A DNA stretch of 60,954 nucleotides from Anaerolineae bacterium (GTDB lineage Bacteria; Chloroflexota; Anaerolineae; Aggregatilineales; Phototrophicaceae). Positions 42,607-49,305 of the stretch are shown here, piece after piece. How positions within the stretch are numbered: the first letter of the stretch is position 1; the number at the start of each line of letters is the position of its first letter. The stretch is taken from assembly GCA_014879665.1 (NCBI GenBank), contig JACSRP010000067.1:1-60954 (forward strand). The letters are read 5' to 3'. Position numbers and translations under genes: made by a program. The notes beneath the pieces were generated by a model. The model was not told the DNA's origin. It was given only the letters and a program-made list of their open reading frames with translations, and ran no database searches.

Positions 42607-44259
42607 ATGCCCCAATCATCACAGGTACAGCACAATCAAACCCATTCGCCGCAGCAAAATACACGCCATAATCTCTCAGATGAATATATCCCTGAAGGGA
42701 TAAGCAGTGAACAAGCCGTCAACTCGCTTCAGCAGGTAAAAACGGCTGATAATAGGCCGCTGCAACGCCGCGCGGCAATAGGGCTTGGTTCGATTATCGG
42801 CAACCGCGCGCTTCAGCGGGTGTTGATGGGCAATATCCAGCGTGATGGGCTTGAAGAATTTGGCCTTGGCGAGACCGCTGCGCCAACGATGGACGATGCC
42901 ATGCCCGCAGATATGGCCGCATTTCTGGCGCGCGGGGTGATGCCGGGGCCGGATGGTTTAAACGTTACGCCTACTGGCATTGGCGGTTTTAACGCTAGAT
43001 TCGATCCGAATTCCCGCGAGCTTCAAATTGCGCTCAATGTCGGGATCATCTTCCCCAACGGTCTACAGATTGACCCCACCACTAATGTGGTAACGGTAGA
43101 TGGCGCTGGCCTCGATACGGGCGATCAATCGGAGCAGCGCACCATCACCCAGCTTCAAAACGGCGCGAATAAGATTATGACCGATGTCCCCGCGGCGGAC
43201 CGCGCGGCTATTGTGAATTCACAATGGCGTTGGTCCGGAGAGCAAGACAGCTGGATGCAAAGTTACGCCCAGTCTGTAAAAGATGCGTGGGGCGCGAAAC
43301 ACTTCTTCGTCAGTCAGGATTGGTCGCAGTTATTTAGCAGCGTTCGCGTAGCAGCGAATGTGCATGCTGGCCGGCAGGATGGCGACCACTGCAAGGCTAA
43401 AATTGTGAAAACGCCGCCCGGCGGTATTGGCGCTTTCGTGCAATCAGGCAGTAGAACCCGCACCGATGATCAAGAACTGATTATGTCCAGTTCGGCGCTG
43501 GGGCCGCGCCACGACAATCTTTTGCAGTGGCAGCTTTATTTCGCCCACGACTCTTCAGATGTTGCCAGCGCCACTTCACAGCCAAATGGCGCAGGGCTTG
43601 ATGGGCCTACCTTCTTGAAGCAGTTCATCAACACCTTTAATGCTGCGCCTGGCAACGCGGGGCAGCCCATTCGACTGGTGGGGCGCGCAAGCTCTGTAGG
43701 GGCGGCGAACTATAACCAGCAGCTTTCTGAGCGCCGCTCTGCCGCCGTTGAGCAGTTCTTACAGGCAAACGGGCTGACTGGCTCGGTGAATCGTACGCAA
43801 GACAGCGGCGAAGGTGAAACCGGCACAGACGATAATGCCGACGCATCACGACGGGTTGATCTGATCATCGGTTCCGGGGCGGCGCAAAATGTTGCCATGC
43901 ACGAGTCCGGGCATTTGCTGGGGCTGGATGATGAATATTCAACCATAGATACCCAGAATAATACGCTGCCTGCGGATCAGCGCGGGTTCATTAGCGGAAC
44001 CGGAAACGCGATTGGCGCGACGATAGACCATACGGATATTGATGCCGATGGGTTGGCCGATGCGCCAATTGACGGCGCAGTTGCGGAAAACAACGATAAC
44101 ATCATGTCGCTGGGTGATACCGTGCGCCCACAGCACTATGCCACTTTCCACAGCGCGCTGGAACAGGCTACGGGAAAAAGCTGGCGTTATGGTGGCGAAG
44201 GCGACCCGCCAACACACATTCCCGGCACCCCCACGCCGGATGGCGGGGTGATTGTTTAG
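42607..44259 (+). CDS. Metzincin-type metalloprotease with OmpA-like domain and eCIS-style N-terminus
   Basis: The 550-residue protein starts at ATG 42607 behind GGGGA and has no signal peptide. The N-terminus is Gln/His/Asn-rich and carries RRAAIGLGSIIGNRALQRVL (residues 54-73), like the GNxAxQR segment of proteins with extracellular-contractile-injection (DUF4157) leaders. Residues 308-422 match an OmpA C-terminal fold (LVGRASSVG...NQQLSERRSAAVEQFL...SRRVDLI). Then comes the zinc site MHESGHLLGLDDEY (His432, Glu433, His436, Asp442) and a Met-turn-like DNIMSLG (Met500), as in metzincins. This order of domains is unusual. No contractile apparatus lies in the window. It could be an exported toxin, but that is inference. 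Confidence 0.75.
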   Translation: MPQSSQVQHNQTHSPQQNTRHNLSDEYIPEGISSEQAVNSLQQVKTADNRPLQRRAAIGLGSIIGNRALQRVLMGNIQRDGLEEFGLGETAAPTMDDAMPADMAAFLARGVMPGPDGLNVTPTGIGGFNARFDPNSRELQIALNVGIIFPNGLQIDPTTNVVTVDGAGLDTGDQSEQRTITQLQNGANKIMTDVPAADRAAIVNSQWRWSGEQDSWMQSYAQSVKDAWGAKHFFVSQDWSQLFSSVRVAANVHAGRQDGDHCKAKIVKTPPGGIGAFVQSGSRTRTDDQELIMSSSALGPRHDNLLQWQLYFAHDSSDVASATSQPNGAGLDGPTFLKQFINTFNAAPGNAGQPIRLVGRASSVGAANYNQQLSERRSAAVEQFLQANGLTGSVNRTQDSGEGETGTDDNADASRRVDLIIGSGAAQNVAMHESGHLLGLDDEYSTIDTQNNTLPADQRGFISGTGNAIGATIDHTDIDADGLADAPIDGAVAENNDNIMSLGDTVRPQHYATFHSALEQATGKSWRYGGEGDPPTHIPGTPTPDGGVIV

Positions 44260-44284
44260 CGGCTACTATGAGGAGCATTCTCAC

Positions 44285-44707
44285 ATGACTGACCTGTTAT
44301 TCAGTTACCTTGTGCGCGATTCCACCTCAGATCCGTACGGCCAGCGACTTTATGATGACGGCAAAGTTGAGAGCTATCGTGTCTCAAGGCTGGTGAAGTC
44401 CGCGTCTGGTGCATATCAGGAGCAGCCGGTGACGCCGGGTTGGTATCCGGCCGCCACTCTCAATGAAGATCAGCTTGCACAGTCGCGCGCGGCAATTGAA
44501 GCCAGCGGCGTGCGCGGAATGCCTGCAAAAGTAACGGGCAGCGCCAACAATACCAGCGATCTAGCTTCCGGCGAAATTGAAGTAATGACCGGTGACGGAC
44601 TGCATAAAATGACCGTCAAGCCATGGTATCCCGGCGGCGATACAGGGCGGCGGTTGTTTCACTTGATCTCACAATTGAACAATCTGATTACGCAGTCGCT
44701 GGCATGA
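44285..44707 (+). CDS. Small protein paired with the metzincin gene
   Basis: The 140-residue protein starts at ATG 44285 behind GAGGAG, 25 nt after the metzincin stop, so it is almost certainly co-transcribed. It is soluble and rather polar (LLFSYLVRDSTSDPYGQRLY at the start; MTVKPWYPGGDTGRRLFHLISQLNNLI at the end, quoted in part). No signal peptide or known domain is recognised. Its position suits a chaperone, inhibitor or immunity partner for the upstream enzyme, but nothing in the sequence proves it. Confidence 0.6.
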   Translation: MTDLLFSYLVRDSTSDPYGQRLYDDGKVESYRVSRLVKSASGAYQEQPVTPGWYPAATLNEDQLAQSRAAIEASGVRGMPAKVTGSANNTSDLASGEIEVMTGDGLHKMTVKPWYPGGDTGRRLFHLISQLNNLITQSLA

Positions 44708-44738
44708 ATAAACCACGGACACATTTGGATAACGTAAC

Positions 44739-44927
44739 TTAGAATCGGGTATCAGTTGCCGGAATCTGCCAGACGGTATGCATCATGGTAAATTGTTTGA
44801 AGATTTCTTTCGCCTGTTGATTCGCCCACTTTTTCCACTGCGGATTAAGATGATTTCCATACTAAGTCTGTGAAAACTGCCAGATATGTTCTATCGTTTG
44901 AACGTCTCCCCGGTATTCGCTTTTCAT
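44739..44927 (-). pseudogene. Short gene interrupted by an in-frame amber codon
   Basis: From ATG 44927, with AAAGGGGG about 7 nt upstream, the frame encodes MKSEYRGDVQTIEHIWQFSQT, then TAG, then continues in the same frame as YGNHLNPQWKKWANQQAKEI and on to RF before TAA at 44739. The total is 61 residues plus the amber codon. Both halves have normal, protein-like composition with Trp and amphipathic helices, so a single stop mutation in a real small gene is likelier than chance. Family unknown. The remaining parts of 44708-45047 hold only the next promoter. Confidence 0.5.
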
Positions 44928-44988
44928 CCCCTGACCCCCTTTGACCCCCCACTAACCATTAAAAGTTGTAAAACGAGAAATTGACTGC

Positions 44989-45017
44989 TTGACACGCCGG
45001 AAAGACCGTGTTACGCT
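44989..45017 (+). promoter_or_regulatory. Promoter of the excisionase-like gene
   Basis: A consensus -35 box TTGACA (44989-44994) is 17 nt from TACGCT (45012-45017), which keeps the outer T, A and T of the -10 box. The start codon follows 30 nt later. Confidence 0.55.
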
Positions 45018-45047
45018 GTTCTGGATTGAAATAAGGTTTGTATTTTC

Positions 45048-45263
45048 ATGCCAACGACACTTAAGCCAACTATCAAAACAGGAGCCGTCTATTCCCGGCA
45101 GGAAGCGGCAGAAGCTTTAGGCATCAGCCTGAGCACGCTGAAGCGACTGGTCAAGAATGGGCACCTGCGGGTAAGCAAACCCGCAGGGATGCGCCGGGTG
45201 TTCATCACCGGCGAATCTATCCTGGCGATGTTGGATAACACCGCTGTGGAGCGAGGTGCTTAG
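45048..45263 (+). CDS. Excisionase/MerR-like helix-turn-helix protein
   Basis: The 71-residue DNA-binding protein has the HTH_17/Xis pattern YSRQEAAEALGISLSTLKRLVKNGHLRVSKPAGMRRVFI, read here as HTH helices (about residues 17-40) and a wing (about 41-57); the motif continues to LAMLD. Such proteins act as excisionases or small regulators of mobile elements. Its presence beside a decayed gene and mini-genes suggests the remnant of an integrated element, although no integrase is present. It has its own consensus promoter and overlaps the translation-initiation region of the next small gene. Confidence 0.75.
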   Translation: MPTTLKPTIKTGAVYSRQEAAEALGISLSTLKRLVKNGHLRVSKPAGMRRVFITGESILAMLDNTAVERGA

Positions 45264-45270
45264 AACCATC

Positions 45271-45486
45271 ATGTCTATCGTCCGTCACGCACGTTACCTG
45301 CTTCCCATCATGATCGATGGGCGCGTTGTGCCTACCGCCCGGCCAGCCGCTGTGCTGCTGCCGATCAATGGTGGGTGGAATGCGATCAGCGCTGGCGTGG
45401 GCCTCCCCGATGGGGGCTTTGGCGGCGAAGCTGATCTGGCTACGGGGCAATCTCATACGAAAGGATCGTATCGTTTCAGGATATGA
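45271..45486 (+). CDS. Hypothetical small protein downstream of the excisionase-like gene
   Basis: The 71-residue product starts at ATG 45271 (GTG 45256 is also possible), with GAGGTG upstream and 7 bp after the HTH gene stop, so the two form an operon that ends at the terminator at 45515. It has a basic N-terminus and then an Ala/Gly/Pro-rich stretch (ARPAAVLLPINGGWNAI). No family is recognised. Confidence 0.45.
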   Translation: MSIVRHARYLLPIMIDGRVVPTARPAAVLLPINGGWNAISAGVGLPDGGFGGEADLATGQSHTKGSYRFRI

Positions 45487-45514
45487 TCCGATGACCTGAT
45501 AAAAACGGGTTCCC

Positions 45515-45560
45515 AAACGGGCGTGAGATTGCGAAGGTTCAATCTCACGCCCGTTTTGTT
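45515..45560 (+). terminator. Strong rho-independent terminator
   Basis: A perfect 17-bp stem, AAACGGGCGTGAGATTG (45515-45531) with its complement at 45540-45556, closes an 8-nt loop and is followed by TGTTTTTC. It ends the HTH operon. Confidence 0.85.
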
Positions 45561-45594
45561 TTTCTTAAAGTGTTTTGGCAAGGAAATGGCAATC

Positions 45595-45849
45595 ATGTCA
45601 TCAATGCATCACCTTCAACTGCTGTTCAACGATGCGCGCATGGGCAGCCTCATGGATACGCTGGATGAACTGCACAGCGCCGCCAGTGAGGGGCGGCTTC
45701 AGCAGGTCACCACGTTAACCAACGCCGAATTGATTGGCTGGCTGTATGAGCTGGTTTACACGGCGACGGAAACGATGGCCGAAATTCAGCGAGCAGAGGT
45801 ACGGGGCGACACGACACTTCATATCGTGGCGAAATCGGAAGCCTCGTAA
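45595..45849 (+). CDS. Hypothetical small acidic protein
   Basis: The 84-residue product begins MSSMHHLQLLFNDARMG, with AAGGAA about 11 nt before ATG 45595; an ATG at 45586 is too close to that site. It is mostly helical and acidic (MDTLDELHSAASEGRLQQV ... LIGWLYELVYTATETMAEIQ). No family is recognised. It follows the HTH operon terminator, so it has its own or read-through transcription, and it precedes the mini-protein genes. Confidence 0.5.
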   Translation: MSSMHHLQLLFNDARMGSLMDTLDELHSAASEGRLQQVTTLTNAELIGWLYELVYTATETMAEIQRAEVRGDTTLHIVAKSEAS

Positions 45850-45937
45850 ACACGCGCAGACGGAAGCGGATACCGCCGCTTAAAACATAGATAACCGCCA
45901 TTGATACGACCCGGCAGTACGAAAGGAGGTCGCCACA

Positions 45938-46177
45938 ATGTTTAACAGGTGCGATACCAACCAACTCAGGATAGATAACCAGTATGCCGCTACAAAAATA
46001 AGGGCGGCAGGGAGCAAGATAATGTTTAACGTAAATCATGTTCGCGTCAATCAGCAGCAGCAGCGCGATCAGCGGCGCTCGGCAAAACGCCAGAGCATTG
46101 CGCGAGAAACGAAGCGCCGTTCGCAAAATCGGGATCACAATCGCGCATGGGTGCGCGTGATCAGCGTTTTTCTCTAG
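45938..46177 (+). CDS. Basic mini-protein, paralogue 1
   Basis: From ATG 45938, 7 nt after a perfect AAAGGAGGT, the frame gives 79 residues. An internal ATG at 46022, behind GGGAGCAAGAT, gives a 51-residue product that aligns end to end with the next gene: MFN/MYE start, Gln/Arg-rich centre, AKRQxxxRE, and the terminal ISVFL. Either start, or both, may be used. The protein is strongly basic with a hydrophobic C-terminal tip. No known family is recognised. It is the first of a tandem pair. Confidence 0.6.
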   Translation: MFNRCDTNQLRIDNQYAATKIRAAGSKIMFNVNHVRVNQQQQRDQRRSAKRQSIARETKRRSQNRDHNRAWVRVISVFL

Positions 46178-46226
46178 TGTCGAAGATGAAGAAGCGGAAG
46201 CTCCTGAATGAGGTAGGAGCAAAATC

Positions 46227-46385
46227 ATGTACGAAATTAACCAGAATCACTTGCTGTTCCATGAACAGCGACAGCGGGAATTACAGCAGGAAGCAAAACG
46301 TCAGCGTTTGGTGCGCGAAGTTCAGCGTAAGCACAGTACGAAACGCGCAACCGTATTCACGCGGATTATCAGTCTATTCTTGTAG
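46227..46385 (+). CDS. Basic mini-protein, paralogue 2
   Basis: The 52-residue product starts at ATG 46227 behind TAGGAGCAAAATC and ends at TAG 46385. It begins MYEINQNHLLFHEQRQRELQ, has AKRQRLVRE in the centre and ends TRIISLFL. The central AKRQxxxRE and the terminal ISxFL align with the upstream mini-gene, and the ribosome-site region (GGAGCAARAT) is shared, so a tandem duplication of a very small gene is likely. Function unknown; a membrane-tip or nucleic-acid-binding peptide is conceivable from its charge and hydrophobic end. Confidence 0.6.
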   Translation: MYEINQNHLLFHEQRQRELQQEAKRQRLVREVQRKHSTKRATVFTRIISLFL

Positions 46386-46458
46386 GGATCGTTCAAGGAG
46401 CGAGTATGGTGGGCAGTTACGCAAGAAGGTTTCTGTCCCACCGGAAGGAACTATGGCT

Positions 46459-46581
46459 ATGAGTACGGATGAGCAACCCGGTTCTAAGTCAGCGTATTCC
46501 GACATGCTTCGCGCCACCTTTGCCCGTAGTGTTAGTGGAGGCAGGGGAGGGCGTGAAGCCCACAACCTTAAGCTTCCATGA
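46459..46581 (+). CDS. Possible micro-ORF
   Basis: A 40-residue frame (MSTDEQPGSKSAYSDMLRAT and onward) starts 9 nt after GGAAGGA. It is Ser/Gly/Arg-rich and lies just after the tandem mini-genes. Its ribosome site is good but its composition is not distinctive, so it may be chance. A larger open frame in this phase from 46147 overlaps the second mini-gene and is not credible. Confidence 0.25.
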   Translation: MSTDEQPGSKSAYSDMLRATFARSVSGGRGGREAHNLKLP

Positions 46582-46585
46582 TTTT

Positions 46586-46749
46586 TAAATGCAAGCAGCA
46601 TTCGGGACCGATTTATTGTTAGCAAGCGTACACGGGTCACACATTTCGGGGAAGTTGTATTGTACGACAATGGGATTGGCGCACGTTGCGTGCCGGGCGA
46701 AAGGCGGGTTGTTGACCCGCCTGCTGCCGTTTGACTGGCTTTATTGTCG
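46586..46749. other. Gene-poor stretch, no supported feature
   Basis: It contains only short open frames without convincing starts and one small inverted repeat, GGCGGGTTGTTGACCCGCC (46702-46720), with a 7-bp stem. Nothing here can be named. Confidence 0.4.
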
Positions 46750-46908
46750 CTAATCTGGTTTCCATCCATTTACGGGGCGCAGCTTTAGCCGGATGGCTTT
46801 GAACCCCCGGCGTTCTAGGAAGTTAATGCGATTACCCTGTATAAGCGCTGTAAAAACCTGCTGCGTTTGAGCGAATTTTTGATATACTTGTTCGAGTTGT
46901 GGGATTAT
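46750..46908 (-). pseudogene. Protein-like frame without a start codon
   Basis: On the minus strand 52 codons run from after TGA (46909-46911) to TAG at 46750 and include QKFAQTQQVFTALIQGNRIN and then FLERRGFKAIRLKLRPVNGW. The composition is typical of a folded protein, but no ATG, GTG or TTG is available. It may be the truncated C-terminus of a lost gene, in line with the decayed gene at 44739. Chance cannot be excluded. Confidence 0.3.
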
Positions 46909-46964
46909 TCACAGAACTACTTGTGAAATGCCACCTCCCGTCCACTGAGCCATGAGGTGTTCTT

Positions 46965-47513
46965 GTGTCCACCGGAGGAGCGTTCCAGGGGCGCGTTCTT
47001 CTGCTCAACGGGCGTACGTGGGAGCCACTTTCAGTGGTCACTATCCCGCGTGCGATCAATCTATTGCTGGCGGAGAAGGCCGTCGTTGTTGAGCAGACCG
47101 ACCAATTTCTTCGTACCGTCTGCGATCGTTTTCCGATTCCATCCGTTATCGCCTTGCGAACTTATGTCAATGTCCCGCGCAGACAGGCACACTGGAGCCG
47201 GCGGGGGGTGCTGATACGCGACAGCTTCATCTGCATTTATTGTGGGGTGACGCCGGGCGTGACCTTTAAGGGAAAGCCGCTGGTCAAGAGCGATTTCACG
47301 GTTGACCATATCATCCCCAAGTCTCGCGGTGGTAAAGATAACTGGGGCAACACTGCCTGCGCCTGCTACGCCTGCAACCACCGCAAAGGCGACCGGCTGC
47401 CGCATGAAGCGGGAATGCGCCTTCAGTGGGAACCGAAGATGCCGCGCACGAGCTATCTCGTCGTCGCTATCGGCACCGGTAACGAAACCTGGCGGCGATA
47501 TATCGAATTCTAA
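46965..47513 (+). CDS. HNH endonuclease family protein
   Basis: The 182-residue protein starts at GTG 46965 with GAGGTG upstream. It begins with a domain typical of a widespread HNH family (VLLLNGRTWEPLSVVTIPRA). The ββα-metal module follows: CIYCG (about residue 89), DHIIPKSRGGKDNWGN, and CYACNHRKGD, so two CxxC pairs hold a structural zinc and the His/Asn are catalytic. This chromosomal family is often encoded outside mobile elements and its role is poorly known; homing or restriction functions are not implied. A terminator overlaps its stop. Confidence 0.85.
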   Translation: MSTGGAFQGRVLLLNGRTWEPLSVVTIPRAINLLLAEKAVVVEQTDQFLRTVCDRFPIPSVIALRTYVNVPRRQAHWSRRGVLIRDSFICIYCGVTPGVTFKGKPLVKSDFTVDHIIPKSRGGKDNWGNTACACYACNHRKGDRLPHEAGMRLQWEPKMPRTSYLVVAIGTGNETWRRYIEF

Positions 47514-47547
47514 ACGCGCTTATCACTTTTGATAGGCGCGTTTTTTT
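47512..47547 (+). terminator. Rho-independent terminator of the HNH gene
   Basis: Stem AAACGCGCTTATC / GATAGGCGCGTTT (one mismatch) with loop ACTTTT is followed by TTTT. It begins inside the HNH stop codon. Confidence 0.8.
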
Positions 47548-47686
47548 GTTTCTAGCGATAGGCGGCTGCGCCCTCGCTGTTTTGCTGTCGCTGCTCTCCG
47601 AATTTTTCCTTTCCGCAGCAAATAAGGTATTGTAAAGATGCACTTAATAAAGGTGCTTTTCCACTTACTGTTTTAGGAGGATGTTA

Positions 47687-48808
47687 ATGTTTCGCCGTCT
47701 GTTAATTATGTTCGCTGTTGTTTCACTATTGTCGCTGCTCTCCGCTTCGGTCAGCGCGCAGGATGAACTTCCATTATGGGGCGATCTGCCAGCAGGGGAA
47801 TGGACGCAAATCAGCCCCGGTGGAGACACAATTTGCTCCAATGGCACACCCTATTCCTTCTTTGCCCGCCCGGCAGATGAGCCAAGCGATGAGCTGCTGA
47901 TTCATTTTCAGGGCGGCGGCGCCTGCTGGTTTGGCGAAAACTGCGATTTGAATACTTTCCCAACCTATGATCCCTTTGTAGACGAAAGCGACGATCCCAC
48001 TTCGCAGCCTGCCGGTATCTTCGATTTTGAGAACGCATCCAATCCATTCCAGAGCTATAACATGGTGATGGCGCCTTACTGCACCGGCGATGTGCATATT
48101 GGCAATGCCGATGTGACTTATGAGGTGAACGCTGGAACCGAGAACGCCTCTGAAGTGACGATCAATCATCGCGGCTATATCAATGCTACGGCGGCGCTGG
48201 ACTGGACGTTTGCCAATGTTGAGAATCCTGAAACAGTGTTTGTAACCGGTTGCAGCGCGGGTTCTATCCCTTCGCCGCTGTACACCCAGTTCGTGGCAGA
48301 AGCTTACCCTGATGCGCGCATTGAACAACTAGGCGACGCTTCCGGCGGCTACCGCGATCAGGCGCTGATGATTAACATATTGGAAACATGGGGAACACAA
48401 GGGATTCTGCCCGAAAACTACGCCGAAGTTCCGGCTGAATCGCTCAATTTCGAGACGTTTTACCTGCAATCCAGCACGCTGTTCCCTGAAATTACATTTA
48501 GCCAGTACAACGCGGCTGGCGACGATGTGCAGGAACAATTCCTGACGCTGGGCGGGTTGACAGATTTCATGCTGCAAGATTTGTTAGAGGCAAATTTTGC
48601 GGATATTCAGGCCGGTGACAGTGACAATTTCTTCTATTTTATGGCTGGCGGCGACGGGCACTGCGTCACGGTGACGCCGGAATTTTATACGGTCGCCATT
48701 GATGGGATGCCGTTTGTAGAATGGGTGCAGCAGTTAGCTGCCGGTGACGAAATAGAAACCGCTGCCTGCACGGACTGCGCAGTGCTGGAAACAGCGGAAG
48801 GCGAGTAA
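47687..48808 (+). CDS. Secreted pectinacetylesterase/Notum-like hydrolase
   Basis: The 373-residue product starts at ATG 47687, 6 nt after AGGAGG. It has a signal peptide (MFRRLLIMFAVVSLLSLLSA, cut near VSAQ). The alpha/beta-hydrolase core shows the family oxyanion-hole segment LIHFQGGGACWFGENC, the nucleophile elbow TGCSAGS (Ser of GxSxG), and the C-terminal catalytic His in GGDGHCVT. Six or more Cys suggest disulfides. Family members remove acetyl or acyl esters from polysaccharides or from proteins; the physiological substrate here is unknown. A 15-bp perfect hairpin follows the gene. Confidence 0.85.
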   Translation: MFRRLLIMFAVVSLLSLLSASVSAQDELPLWGDLPAGEWTQISPGGDTICSNGTPYSFFARPADEPSDELLIHFQGGGACWFGENCDLNTFPTYDPFVDESDDPTSQPAGIFDFENASNPFQSYNMVMAPYCTGDVHIGNADVTYEVNAGTENASEVTINHRGYINATAALDWTFANVENPETVFVTGCSAGSIPSPLYTQFVAEAYPDARIEQLGDASGGYRDQALMINILETWGTQGILPENYAEVPAESLNFETFYLQSSTLFPEITFSQYNAAGDDVQEQFLTLGGLTDFMLQDLLEANFADIQAGDSDNFFYFMAGGDGHCVTVTPEFYTVAIDGMPFVEWVQQLAAGDEIETAACTDCAVLETAEGE

Positions 48809-48872
48809 AACGCATATTCTGTATACTGGCAGGGTACATACGGCCATTTCAGAATTGTTGAGTGCAAATAAC

Positions 48873-48910
48873 GTTTATAGGAGCGAGCACAAAGCCTCGC
48901 TCCTATAAAC
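48873..48910 (+). terminator. Long perfect hairpin after the esterase gene
   Basis: GTTTATAGGAGCGAG (48873-48887) is the exact complement of 48896-48910, around the loop CACAAAGC. It is followed by AAATTTTG rather than a clean T tract, so termination is likely but not certain. Confidence 0.6.
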
Positions 48911-49305
48911 AAATTTTGCGCGAACCCTTCTCGCACATGCAAAACTGAAAAGCTTCTTCCCCCTCACTCCTATCTTCAACCTATCGAGAGAAAGAGATTG
49001 GGGAAGGAACTTGAAGATACCCCCTCATCTTCTATTTACTCAATTCGCTATCTAAAACTGACCTCATTATCTTCGTTTTTTCACTTTCATCCCACTCGGA
49101 AGATCAGGGTAATCATACTCACTTGTTCAATATGCACATTTGCTATCCCTTGCAATTTATGCATTTTGTATAAAGGTTGTAAAAATTGAGTGTTCTCCAT
49201 GCCCTTTTCGTATATACTTTCCTATAGGTAGATAAAAAGCTTATTCGAACAAGGACCCAATCTTTTTTCAACATAGCCGGTCACGGCAGGAGTTCCTTCC
49301 CTATC
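48911..49305. other. Long intergenic stretch before the dehydrogenase gene
   Basis: No coding frame is credible. It holds an inverted pair ATCTTCAA/TTGAAGAT (about 48972-49019) and AT-rich sequence with a -10-like TATACT at 49214-49219, preceded by TTGAGT at a wide 21-nt spacing. A promoter for the dehydrogenase gene probably lies here. AGGAG lies 13 nt before ATG 49306. Confidence 0.4.

Noticed and set aside
46147..46581. 144-codon open frame on the plus strand
   Set aside because: It overlaps both mini-genes in another phase, including the whole second one, and has a low-complexity composition; only the last 40 codons have an independent ribosome site.
46374..46769. 131-codon open frame on the minus strand
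   Set aside because: No ribosome site or domain signal is visible, the composition is Ser/Arg/Pro-rich, and it overlaps the end of the second mini-gene.
46760..46850. tRNA-like GGTTCAAAGCC motif on the minus strand
   Set aside because: The flanking bases do not form a T-stem, no acceptor stem or anticodon arm is present, and the same bases read better as a protein frame.
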